From assembly GCF_024228675.1 (NCBI RefSeq), contig NZ_CP100461.1:310001-374000 (forward strand): 64,000 nucleotides of DNA, written 5' to 3'. Position 1 is the stretch's first letter, and the number at the start of each line of letters is the position of its first letter. Under the pieces are notes generated by a model. It had not been told where the DNA came from and did no database searches. It saw only the letters and a program-made list of their open reading frames with translations. Made by a program: the position numbers and the translations under genes. Shown in pieces: positions 25,964 to 34,414 of the stretch. The DNA comes from Salinigranum marinum (GTDB lineage Archaea; Halobacteriota; Halobacteria; Halobacteriales; Haloferacaceae).

Positions 25964-26442
25964 GCTTTTGCTCTTCGATGCCTATACACTTAGTATTACT
26001 TAGTTCTTTATAGTGATACTCACTTTTACTAACTTTTAGAAACTATCACTAAGCGTCTTCATACAAGCCTGCTTCTTCGGAAGTTCAGTACATCAAAGAC
26101 TCTGCCTAGTATTTGCGTCACCAGGCCTGGGCCTCCAAGAGACAGAAATCCACTCTCCCAGAGGGTTCTCCAACTTCAACACTGTACGTTTCGCTTTGTG
26201 CTTAACAACTGACTTCTTGTCCACTGCTGGTTGGACCACGACTGCAGACGATCCCTGTCACTAGTGCAGCGATTTGTACTCTGGTAGCCCGGACCCCCGT
26301 CGGATGACTGACATCAAGCTGGGGGATTCTCCAAACATCAACCCACAGTCACCCGGTCACGGACGACCCCACACGGCTCTTCAAACCGGCTTAAGACGGT
26401 GTGTTCAATTGTGAATTAAGAAGATGCTCTACCGGGCGTAGA
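25964..26442. other. AT-rich promoter region with inverted repeat, then gene-free stretch
   Basis: At 25985-26060 there are repeated cttagt/acttag units and an inverted pair tagtgat (26011-26017) / atcacta (26046-26052), upstream of the microprotein-HNH unit and suited to an operator. From 26060 to 26442 I see no gene or recognisable element. Confidence 0.45.
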
Positions 26443-26652
26443 TTAGTCGTCTCGGGGGTCTTCGCTGAGTTCGTACAGTCCTTTGTGGATCTTCTTAACG
26501 TACCCCGCCATAACCAAGTCTCTCAGTCTTTGAGATATCAATTGTCTACTTTCTCCGGTGAGTTCAGACAAATAGCTCGGCGTACAACGGCCTTGGCTTA
26601 GTTCCCTCAGTATTTCACGATGTAATTCGTCCAAATCATCCGAAGAATCCAT
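26443..26652 (-). CDS. Small winged-helix DNA-binding protein
   Basis: 69 aa from MDSSDDLDELHREILRELSQ; an ATG at 26703 would add 17 unlikely residues. RCTPSYLSELTGESRQLISQ and RLRDLVMAGYVKKIHKGLYE are the recognition helix and wing of a MarR/DUF-type winged helix. It is transcribed divergently from the Cys-rich/Mrr operon 183 bp away and may repress it. Confidence 0.75.
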   Translation of the reverse strand: MDSSDDLDELHREILRELSQGRCTPSYLSELTGESRQLISQRLRDLVMAGYVKKIHKGLYELSEDPRDD

Positions 26653-26835
26653 TTGAGTATCACATAGTATGCGCACGTACTTGATAGTGTATACGCTTTG
26701 CACTCAGAAACACATCGTATTTTACGTTGTAAAAGCTTATGACATCACAGGTGCTATCGCTGGTTGAGGAGTTTGCTGTTTAAATTCAGCCGGGTGTTGC
26801 AGCACCCGACTCGCACTTCTCAGCCAAGAGAAGCA

Positions 26836-26985
26836 ATGACAACTACAACCGCACGTCCTGAAAAGGATATTGACGACCAGACCACGTGTAACAAGTCGTG
26901 GTGTGAGGGTGTCGAGACTGAACCACTCCCCTGCTTCGCGTGTTTCGAACTCGGGGTGAAAGAGACTCTTGAGGGGGCTGTGTGA
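26836..26985 (+). CDS. 49-aa Cys-containing microprotein
   Basis: Encodes MTTTTARPEKDIDDQTTCNK, SWCEGVETEPLPCFACFELG and VKETLEGAV. Four cysteines (C18, C23, C33, C36) could hold a zinc ion. It is the first gene of a tight three-gene unit: its TGA (26983-26985) shares the A of the next start codon. No family is recognised. Confidence 0.55.
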   Translation: MTTTTARPEKDIDDQTTCNKSWCEGVETEPLPCFACFELGVKETLEGAV

Positions 26986-27386
26986 TGACGGTCAGCGACG
27001 ACCACGTCCACGCGTGGAACCAGCCAGACGACCCTGACTGCCCTCAAGTGTTGACAACACCGGAGCAGGTACTGACTGGACTTCCACTCGGGTTAGCGAC
27101 GCTCGAAGTGCTCTGTGACACATGTGGTACCAGCATGGGTGAGGGAGCGGACGTGTTCGTGTACGCGTACCGGGCCGCAGAGGCACCGCGATGGTCCCTC
27201 GCGGGGTGTTACTGTGAGACGTGTGCGCCGTCGGGGATCAGAAAGCCGACGCTTGGGACGACTGAAGTACTCGTCAGCGCCCAGTTGGCGGTCGTGTCGC
27301 ATCCACGCGAACAGCGTCACAGTCTCTGTGTGTCCACGCCGACACTGCGGTCGTTCTCACCACCGACGCGAGGGTCCGCACCATGA
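26985..27386 (+). CDS. Cys-rich haloarchaeal protein, unknown function (copy 1)
   Basis: 133 aa from MTVSDDHVHAWNQPDDPDCP. The centre holds VLCDTCGTSMGEGADVFVYA and LAGCYCETCAPSGIRKPTLG, two CxxC pairs in a likely zinc-binding fold, with the last ~35 residues variable. A second copy at 30226 keeps both CxxC pairs and the block LTTPEQVLxGLPLGLATLE. Because the conserved block ends at QLAVVSxPxERRHS, the tail past it may be noncoding-like drift. It overlaps the Mrr gene by 4 bp. Confidence 0.65.
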   Translation: MTVSDDHVHAWNQPDDPDCPQVLTTPEQVLTGLPLGLATLEVLCDTCGTSMGEGADVFVYAYRAAEAPRWSLAGCYCETCAPSGIRKPTLGTTEVLVSAQLAVVSHPREQRHSLCVSTPTLRSFSPPTRGSAP

Positions 27387-28414
27387 GTGACTCGGGGAGT
27401 CGAGAATCGCTGGCTGCTCGACTGACTGCGCTCGAGGACACAGTCGAGAGCCTCGAAACACGAGTGGACGCCCTCGCGACTGTCGGTGCCGAGATGAACA
27501 GTAAGGAAGAGAAGTACGCTACTGTCCTGGAACTCGCGTTCGGGAAGTGCGGTGATTCCGAGACGGTTTCGGTCGGTCCCCACGAAATTCGAGAATGTAC
27601 CAGTGTGTCCAGACGCTATGCGTACGAGTTAATCGATGACATGGGCACATCGTTGCCGGGATGTACGGTCCGCGAGTCGGACGTGGTAGAGACGATCACT
27701 GGAACCCGGCGTCGGTCGAAGGCACTACTTGTTGATCGTGCTGTCGTTCGGAGTCAAAATGGCTCTACCATACTCTCAGATCGGGCTGAATCGAGCGAAG
27801 AAGATGATGCGAGCGTACGGACTACGGGTGAATTGGAGGTGTTGAATGGGCTGACACCCCGTGGTTTCGAGGAGTACGTTGCGGACCTCTGGCGGGCCAG
27901 TGGGTATGAGTGTCGTCTCACGAAACAAAGCCGAGACAGCGGCGTCGACGTCGTCGCCGTGAAGGGAGACGAGCGAGTCCACATCCAGGTGAAACGGTAT
28001 TCGGCCAGTGACGTTGGCATCGAGACTGTCCAGCGAGTCGCTGGGCTCTTAGTTGACGACGAGTTTGAGGCGTCGACGGTTCGAGTAGTCACGACGTCCG
28101 GATTCACTATGGATGCAACACAGCGGGCTGAGCGAATCGGCGATCTCGAGTTGGTCGACGGTCCTGCGGTCGTCGCGCGTGGGAGGGGTCTGGGACTTTC
28201 GCTCCACGGCGAGGATCACAAATACGAAACGGAGCTGACGGATGAGAAGGTCCTTTCCGTGATGGTACCTGGGGAACCCGTGACGACGAGTGAGGTAGCA
28301 GATGCGCTCGAGACGGACTCACGGTCGGTGCTGGTCCATCTTGAGTCGCTCGTGGAAGCAGGGGAGATTCGGCTCAAGCGGATTGGGGAGGAGTATGGGG
28401 TGTGGTATCGATAG
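27383..28414 (+). CDS. Mrr-type restriction endonuclease
   Basis: 343 aa. Residues 1-45 form a coiled coil (LTALEDTVESLETRVDALAT). Residues ~50-110 look like a winged helix (SVGPHEIRECTSVSRRYAYE). The Mrr_cat domain is at ~150-255, with GLTPRGFEEYVADLWRASGY, the catalytic Asp in SRDSGVDVVAVKGDERVHI, and QVKRYS (QxK). A C-terminal winged helix (VMVPGEPVTTSEVADALETD) follows. Mrr nucleases cut modified or foreign DNA. The start overlaps the Cys-rich gene (ATGA at 27383-27386). It is a probable defence nuclease; no methylase is nearby. Confidence 0.82.
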   Translation: MSDSGSRESLAARLTALEDTVESLETRVDALATVGAEMNSKEEKYATVLELAFGKCGDSETVSVGPHEIRECTSVSRRYAYELIDDMGTSLPGCTVRESDVVETITGTRRRSKALLVDRAVVRSQNGSTILSDRAESSEEDDASVRTTGELEVLNGLTPRGFEEYVADLWRASGYECRLTKQSRDSGVDVVAVKGDERVHIQVKRYSASDVGIETVQRVAGLLVDDEFEASTVRVVTTSGFTMDATQRAERIGDLELVDGPAVVARGRGLGLSLHGEDHKYETELTDEKVLSVMVPGEPVTTSEVADALETDSRSVLVHLESLVEAGEIRLKRIGEEYGVWYR

Positions 28415-28509
28415 CGGCTTGGGGAAGTCTGGTTGAGAGACGAGTCTGATTTGCTGCTTCGACGGGTCGTGTACAGGTCCGTAGAGCGAGTGGCGTAGTA
28501 TCGGACATC

Positions 28510-28890
28510 TTAGTGTGGCTGTTCGTCCCAGTCCAGTGGAATCTGGTCTGTGTGTGGAGGCAACCGTTCTTCGTCGGGATCTTCGTAGTCGTAGACGTTC
28601 GTCGGGGAACTCAGGAGAATCGCCTGTTCGTTGCCGATAAGTTTGAACCCGTGCCAGCAATCGCCGGGAATTCGGATCACCTGTTGGTTGTGCTCGCCGA
28701 TGACGAACTTGTTGACCTCGCCCCGTCTGGGGGGCGTCCCAGTCGTTATTATAGCCGACTTTGATCCGTCGCTGTGGACAGATGAAGGGATCGGTCTGTC
28801 CGCGGAGATGGCGGTGCCACGCTCTGATGACCCGGGTAGGACAAGAGAATAGTAGCTCCTCACTGGCTCGAGATCGTACTGATGTCGGGG
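28510..28890 (-). pseudogene. Decayed rmlC copy
   Basis: The minus strand reads YDLEPVRSYYSLVLPG, then in a shifted frame VIRAWHRHLRGQTDPFICPQ, then, back in frame, EVNKFVIGEHNQQVIRIPGD and CWHGFKLIGNEQAILLSSPT, ending DQIPLDWDEQPH. These pieces match the intact rmlC at 8354 block by block. The N-terminal ~35 codons are missing and two frame changes (about 28735 and 28815) break it. It is a remnant of a second rhamnose gene set, like the broken rmlA at 30772. Confidence 0.85.
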
Positions 28891-28931
28891 TGTTAGTCAA
28901 CGCTTCGGTACACGATCGTGAGTATCGGAAG

Positions 28932-30089
28932 TCACGCTCGGTCAATCGCGCGTCGATACACGGTCTCTGCCTGCTCGGCCACCGTATCCCAGTCGAACCG
29001 GGTTGCACGCTCCGTCGGGTTCACCGGTGGACGCTCCCCTGCGAGTGCCCGATCGAGCGCCTCGGCGACGCCGTCGACAGTCGGATCGACGAGATAGCCT
29101 GCGTCTCCCAGCACTTCATCGGCAGCCGAGCTCGGGTGGTTCGCAGCGATCACCGTGCAGTCCGCAGCCATCGCCTCGGCGTACGTGATCCCGAACCCTT
29201 CGCGAGTCGAGGGTGAGGCGAAGACGCGTGCAGCGCGCATGTGCCCGAGGACATCCTCATACTCGTCTAAGAACCCGAGGAAGGTGACACGGTCCCCGTG
29301 ATCGAGTTGCTTCGCGTGTGCGTGTAGTTCGTCCGACTTCGGTCCGTCCCCAATGATGCCGAGTGTGATATCGTGGCGTGCGGCGACCCGGTCGAGCGCG
29401 TTGAGGAGAACGTCCACGCGTTTGTCCTCGATCAGTCGTCCCGCAAAGAGGACGTCGAACCCAGGTTGGCCGTCTGCTCGGTATGAGTCTGTCGGCAGTG
29501 GTGCGTTTCGGATCTGCCCGACGCCGATCCCGTTCGGCACGACATCGATTGCGTTTCTATCGGGACCGATGACGGCGAGTCTGTCGGCTGTGATCCCCGA
29601 GACGGCGACCGGGTGCTGTGGGGTTCGGGCGGTGACTCGTTCGATGAGCTTGCCACCGATGGCGAGGTTTCCGAGGTAGTCGTCCCAGTAGTCGCCCCAC
29701 ACTTCGTGCCAGGTGGTTACCAATGGTGTGTTCGTCAGGAGGGTGCAGAGTTTCGACGAGAGAACCGGGAAGTACGGGAAGACACTCGCGACGACGAGAT
29801 CATGGTCGTTGATGTGCGGTCGGAGCGTGGGAACAAGGTGTGCGGAGAAGTCGATGGCCTCAGTGATCGAGCGCTGGCCGTCGTTGTTGTAGAGGTCGAC
29901 GCCTGGGGCTGCCGCTCGGAGCGTCATTCCCTCGTAGGTGATTTCTTTCGGGCCGTCCCAGAAGTGCCGCCCGTAGACCGTGACGTCGTGACCTCGGTTT
30001 GTAAGACGAGTCCCGATTTCGTGTATGCGCTTTTCTGCACCGCCCTTGACGAACGGAAAGACGACGTTGGAGACGAAGCAAACACGCAT
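28932..30089 (-). CDS. GT4-family glycosyltransferase
   Basis: 385 aa, starting MRVCFVSNVVFPFVKGGAEK. The GT-B N-domain has GGAEKRIHEIGTRL, and the C-domain has FDVLFAGRLIEDKRVDVLLN near 225 and the EX7E motif in STREGFGITYAEAMAADCTV near 305. It fits an archaeal AglL/PimB-like mannosyl- or glucosyltransferase of surface-glycan assembly. It is high in GC, unlike the AT-rich GT genes at 1955 and 35957. A truncated, frameshifted paralogue is at 45546-46258. Confidence 0.88.
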   Translation of the reverse strand: MRVCFVSNVVFPFVKGGAEKRIHEIGTRLTNRGHDVTVYGRHFWDGPKEITYEGMTLRAAAPGVDLYNNDGQRSITEAIDFSAHLVPTLRPHINDHDLVVASVFPYFPVLSSKLCTLLTNTPLVTTWHEVWGDYWDDYLGNLAIGGKLIERVTARTPQHPVAVSGITADRLAVIGPDRNAIDVVPNGIGVGQIRNAPLPTDSYRADGQPGFDVLFAGRLIEDKRVDVLLNALDRVAARHDITLGIIGDGPKSDELHAHAKQLDHGDRVTFLGFLDEYEDVLGHMRAARVFASPSTREGFGITYAEAMAADCTVIAANHPSSAADEVLGDAGYLVDPTVDGVAEALDRALAGERPPVNPTERATRFDWDTVAEQAETVYRRAIDRA

Positions 30090-30225
30090 TCGTGTCGCGC
30101 ATGTCTTAGTGTGTGTTTTACTGTTCCGGTCCGTTGAGATGAATGGCTAAGGTATTGACAAATGAGATACCTCTGATGAATCATAATGTGAGGATGGCGA
30201 GGCTGAAGCCCTCCGGTCGTCATGT

Positions 30226-30618
30226 GTGCAGAGTTCGGTATGCGAGATAACTCGTAGAAAACCGTCTAATCAGGTTGATAACGAGTCCCTGCACCCATGG
30301 TACCTCCCAGACGAGTACGACCCCCATTGCCCGCAGGTGTTGACGACACCGGAACAGGTACTCATTGGACTTCCACTTGGGTTAGCGACGCTCGAAGCGC
30401 TCTGTGACACGTGTGGTACCAGCATGTATGAGGGAGGAGGCCTGTTCGTGTATGCGTACCGGGCCGTAGAGACACCCCGATGTTGGCTCGCGGGGTGTTA
30501 CTGTGAAACGTGTACACCGTCAGGGACTCGAAAGCCGACGCGCGGTACAACTGGAGTACTCGTCGGCGCCCAGTTAGCCGTCGTTTCGCTCCCGCAGGAA
30601 CGGCGTCACAGTCCCTAA
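30226..30618 (+). CDS. Cys-rich haloarchaeal protein, unknown function (copy 2)
   Basis: 130 aa from a GTG at 30226; the true start may be later, since similarity to copy 1 (26985) begins at NESLHPWYLPDEYDPHCPQV. CDTCGTSMYEGGGLFVYAYR and LAGCYCETCTPSGTRKPTRG keep both CxxC pairs. By eye the two genes are about 80% identical in DNA over ~320 bp. Unlike copy 1 it has no microprotein upstream and no nuclease downstream; the next gene is the broken rmlA copy. Confidence 0.6.
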   Translation: MQSSVCEITRRKPSNQVDNESLHPWYLPDEYDPHCPQVLTTPEQVLIGLPLGLATLEALCDTCGTSMYEGGGLFVYAYRAVETPRCWLAGCYCETCTPSGTRKPTRGTTGVLVGAQLAVVSLPQERRHSP

Positions 30619-30771
30619 ATGTTAAACTACTATTCTCTAGCGAGTCTCTCACAGTGATGTCGCGGCCGGGTCAGGAAGCAGTCTTTATTCTACATAAGAT
30701 AGCTTGGAGCAGTTTTAATATCTGCGGAGAATCAGGAGATTCACACCGCGAGCTCGGAAAGTCCGAGACGA

Positions 30772-31503
30772 ATGAAAACTGTCATACTCGCTGCCGGGGA
30801 GGGGGACGCGTCTCTAACCGCTCACCGAGGACAAACCGAAGGGGATAGTCAAAGTCGATGGCAAGCCGATCTTGACCCACCGTCTCGAAGAGTTGGCCGA
30901 TCTCGGCGTTGACGAGTTCGTCATCGTCGTCGGCTACCTGAAACAGGAGATCATCGACCACTACGGTGACGAGTATCGGGGCATTCCGATCACCTACGCC
31001 CACCAGCGTGAGCAGCAGGGGCTGGCGCACGCGTTACTCACCATACAGGAGCACACCGACGACGACTTCATGCTCATGCTCGGTGACAACGTCTTCGAGG
31101 CGAACCCCGAGGACGTTGTGCGCCGACAGCGTGAGGACCGCGCTGACGCGGCGTTCCTCGTCGAGGAGGTCCCGTTGGAGGACGCCTCCCGCTACGGGTC
31201 TGTGGCACCAACAAGTACGGCGAAATCGTCGAGGTAGTCGAGAAACCCGAGGACCCACCGTCGAATTTGATGATGACTGGTTTCTACACGTTCTCACCCG
31301 CTATTTTCCACGCGTGCGAGCTGGTGCAGCCGTCGAACCGTGGCGAGTACGAGATTAGTGAGGCCGTGGAACCGCTTATCCGGTCGGGGCGTACGATTGA
31401 TGCCGTTCAGCTCGATGGGTGGCGGATGGATATCGGGTATCCAGAGGATCGGGAGGAGGCTGAACGGTGGTTGCGAGAAGGGTCTGAGCTGGCGACTGAG
31501 TAA
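30772..31503 (+). pseudogene. Nucleotidyltransferase (RmlA/AglF-like), two frameshifts
   Basis: MKTVILAAGEG is followed by a broken glycine-rich loop. A frame change near 30810-30825 gives TEDKPKGIVKVDGKPIL and HRLEELADLGVDEFVIVVGY. The reading continues through FMLMLGDNVFEANPEDVV. A second frame change near 31205-31212 gives KYGEIVEVVEKPEDPPSNLM and WRMDIGYPEDREEAERWL. The full fold is recognisable at ~240 aa without the beta-helix tail, that is, a short-form sugar nucleotidyltransferase. Both breaks would abolish function unless they are sequencing errors. Confidence 0.85.
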
Positions 31504-31544
31504 CATATTGTGTCAATAGGAGTATCAGTTAGACAGACAGCCTA

Positions 31545-32990
31545 ACTACTGTCGGTAGTTCCCATCACGTCAGCTGATAGCTACGACTGTCGTGGTTAGA
31601 TTCTCAGGAAGCGTCTGGATGGGTGTTGATGAAGTGTTTATACCATCCAGACACTGTTCTTACGGCCTCTGACCTTGAAATCTTAGCGGAAGGCCTCCTC
31701 GCAGAGCTACCGATACCCGGAGTCGAAGGCTGCGGCTTCGACTCCGGGATTATCCGACGGACGCTCCTCCAAGCAGCTGTTGACCAGACCTCGATCAAGG
31801 CGGTCACCGACAGCACTCGTGGAACCTACTCCGACGACTACACGCTTGCTCAGCTTCACACCATCCCACCTGAAGAACTCGAAGCCACCGTCAACCTCCT
31901 CCTCAGACAACAGGCGACGATGATCCTCGGCCCCGGCCCGAGGATCATCTGTCTTGACTTCGTCGACGTCCACTACCACGGCTGTCCACACCACTCTCCC
32001 GGTGAACTCTGTCACACGACGCCCCGCGATGGCACCTCACAGTGCCATCGCTACCTCGCTGGATTCGTCCTCTGTCGGGCGAAACCACTCGTCGTCGCCG
32101 TCACTGCTGTTCGTGGAGACGAACCAATAAGCGACGCGGTCGAGCGACTGCTCGACCACGTCGCGGCACTTCCCTTCGATGTCGCCAGTCTCCTCTGTGA
32201 CCGCGGGTTCTACAACGGGGCGTGCATCCAGCGGTTGCGTGAGACTGCTCCGGTCGTTCTCCCGGTCATCCGACGCGGCCAACGGATGGCCGAGAAACTA
32301 GAGACGTCGATCTCCTACTGGACGGAGTACACAATGTACGAGGGAAGCGAGCGGGAACTGCGCTTCCCGCTCGCTGTCTGTGTCTCCTACCGACAGGGCA
32401 AGCGGGGGAAGCACGGACTGCTTGTTCGTGCCTACATGGCGTGCGATCTGGCTGATCGCACGCCGAAGGAGGTTGAGGCTCTCTACCGGAAACGATCAGC
32501 CATCGAGACAGCCTTTCGAACCATGCGCGAAGCGCGCGTGCACGCACAACCACGACCGACCCGGTCGTTCGGTTGGTGTTCGTGCTGGTGAGTTTCCTGT
32601 TGCGGAATCTGTGGCTGATCGTTCGCTGGGGCGTGCTCGCCACGCCGCGGCGCGGCGGGCGAGCACTACCCGTGTGGTTCCGCTTCGAGGTATTCCGAGC
32701 GTGGATCAACCACACGCTCGACGAACTGCTACACCGGAAGTGGGAAGCACCGACCAATGGTGTGGGGATTCCCGCGACGTATGGTCAGCTGGACGCGGGC
32801 TGACCGAGCCCGCGTCCAGCGAGTGCCCCTGAAGAGCAGTTGCTAGGCATCGCCATCACATATTCGGCGCTCTCACTGACGTGAGACCGCCTTTCGCTGG
32901 CTATTGTCTCCGTACCGAGATCGAACTTGTCGCTTCCGCCGTGGAAAATCAAGTCAGCGTGTAGAACCGATGGGAACTACCGACTGTAGT
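31545..32990 (+). mobile_element. ISH3-like insertion sequence, 1446 bp
   Basis: Terminal inverted repeats of 22 bp with one mismatch are at 31545-31566 (actactgtcggtagttccca and two more bases) and 32969-32990. They enclose a single DDE transposase gene with a frameshift. I found no convincing target-site duplication next to the ends. The element separates the broken rmlA copy from the second IS and the AT-rich glycosyltransferase block. Confidence 0.75.
31623..32803 (+). pseudogene. DDE transposase of the ISH3-like element, frameshifted
   Basis: The first frame runs to about 32530 and includes RIICLDFVDVHYHGCPHHSP (first Asp), ASLLCDRGFYNGACIQRLRE (second Asp) and YRKRSAIETAFRTMREA (Glu). 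The second frame then gives ARTTTTDPVVRLVFVLVSFL and WFRFEVFRAWINHTLDELLH to 32803. The DDE residues are all in the first frame, so only the C-terminal hydrophobic helix region is lost by the shift at 32530-32545. The shift lies in a gcgcgcgtgcacgcac run. Confidence 0.8.
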
Positions 32991-33082
32991 TGAAGCTAAC
33001 CGTTCATCAATAGGGAGAGGAGTCCATTCACTATCTGCGGGCAGGGTAAACTAACGGTGAGGCTCGTGCAAGTTGACTCACT

Positions 33083-34154
33083 GAGAGGGTGTCATAGAAG
33101 AGTTCTCACACCGTGATCACGGTACTTCCCGGATTGTCTCCACGTTCGTAGTTGGTGATTGCGACGACGAGGCGAAGGCACAGGGCGAGAAATACCTGCG
33201 CCCGTGCGTGGACGCGGCCTCGGGCGTGCGTTCGCCCGAGGCCGCAGTCCTTCACTGATTCGTTGGTTCGTTCGACTCCACTACGGCGGTTGTACGTCTC
33301 ATCCAACGTGGACTGCTTCAACTGAACGTCCTCGCCGTGTTCGGTGATGCGGTCTTCGACCCTGTACTCAATGTCTTTCGGGTCATCAGCGTTCCGGGCG
33401 TTGTATGGAGCGACTGGCACGACCCCTGCGGTCAGCAGGTGGTCGTGCCAGTCGAGCGTGTCGTAGGCGCTGTCACCGACCATCCAGATCGGTGTGGCGA
33501 CGGCGAGCGCGTCACGCGTGACGCGCATCGCCGTCTCTTCTGGCGCTTGCTTACTCTCGGTGAACTCCGCTCCGATCGGGATCTTTTGCCCGGTCGAGAC
33601 GATCGTACAGCCGTAGCCGTAGTAGTACTCGTCGTCGGTTGGATCGTAGCACTTTGAGGCGTCTGGATCGGCGGGCATCGCCCTCACGTCTGTTGAATCG
33701 ATACAGTAGGTCAAGTCGAGCAGGCCGCGCCGGGCGGCCTGCTCGACGAGGTGGTCGAACACCTTGTCAACGACGTGTTCAAGATCGGTGAGAAAGCGAT
33801 CGACCGCGTCTCTCGACGGCGGTCGATCGAATCCACAGCTCAGCCAGACGACCGTGTTCCGAAGCTCTCGTTCAACGGGACGAATGCCGTAGATGTCCTT
33901 GTAGTAGCAGTGGAGAAAGCCACGCATCAGTTCTGGTGGTTCGTGGTCTCGTGTTCGCCCCGTCTTCGCCGGGGCGAACACGTCGAACTCTTCGAGAAAC
34001 TCGAAAGAGAGGTGCTCGAACAGCGCTAGCGTCTCTGTCTCCACGGCATTGAAGAACGAGTCTACCGAAGGATCATCTTGCAGGGTCGCTGAACTCATCC
34101 ACCTCAGCGTTCACCCTGCTCTTTGGTGTGCTAATCGTTCTATGACACCCTCTC
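33083..34154 (-). mobile_element. IS5-group insertion sequence, 1072 bp
   Basis: Inverted repeats gagagggtgtcatagaa at 33083-33099 and its complement at 34138-34154 bound one intact transposase gene. ACT occurs directly outside both ends (33080-33082 and 34155-34157), a plausible 3-bp target duplication. The element appears complete and recent. It sits 92 bp from the ISH3-like element. Confidence 0.85.
33106..34098 (-). CDS. IS5-group transposase
   Basis: 330 aa, intact. The N-terminal DNA-binding helical part has VERELRNTVVWLSCGFDRPP. The DDE core has TYCIDSTDVRAMPADPD (first Asp), WMVGDSAYDTLDWHDHL (second Asp) and RRSGVERTNESVKDCGLGRT (Glu). The C-terminus keeps the family's ARAQVFLALCLRLVVAIT. 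It catalyses cut-and-paste movement of its own element. The gene fills the space between the terminal repeats, with 23 bp and 56 bp to spare. Confidence 0.9.
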   Translation of the reverse strand: MSSATLQDDPSVDSFFNAVETETLALFEHLSFEFLEEFDVFAPAKTGRTRDHEPPELMRGFLHCYYKDIYGIRPVERELRNTVVWLSCGFDRPPSRDAVDRFLTDLEHVVDKVFDHLVEQAARRGLLDLTYCIDSTDVRAMPADPDASKCYDPTDDEYYYGYGCTIVSTGQKIPIGAEFTESKQAPEETAMRVTRDALAVATPIWMVGDSAYDTLDWHDHLLTAGVVPVAPYNARNADDPKDIEYRVEDRITEHGEDVQLKQSTLDETYNRRSGVERTNESVKDCGLGRTHARGRVHARAQVFLALCLRLVVAITNYERGDNPGSTVITV

Positions 34155-34157
34155 ACT

Positions 34158-34414
34158 GAAGAAATGGAGGTTGAGTGGCCACTCTGGTTAAGCAGCAGAA
34201 GGTTACTGCGGAGGTGCAGGACATACAACGTCGGAAGTTTCCGAGCGACTGTATAGACTAGACCAAGTCCGTTTGTTCCTTCTTTACATTGAGAGAGTCA
34301 AAACTGCTTCATTGCTCGTTGCGATTAAATCAGAGTCTGTTATGTATCTCAGATAAATTACAAAGTGCTCCGAGAAGACTAAATGCTACTAAAATATTGT
34401 AATAGCTACTGTCC
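34158..34414. other. Intergenic region before the second flippase
   Basis: 257 bp, becoming AT-rich towards its end. No gene. The A/T-rich segment at about 34370-34405 is the likely promoter of the downstream glycan operon. Confidence 0.4.

Noticed and set aside
26060-26440. Possible transposase remnant or tRNA
   Set aside because: No translated stretch resembles a transposase, and no cloverleaf or conserved T-loop was found on either strand.
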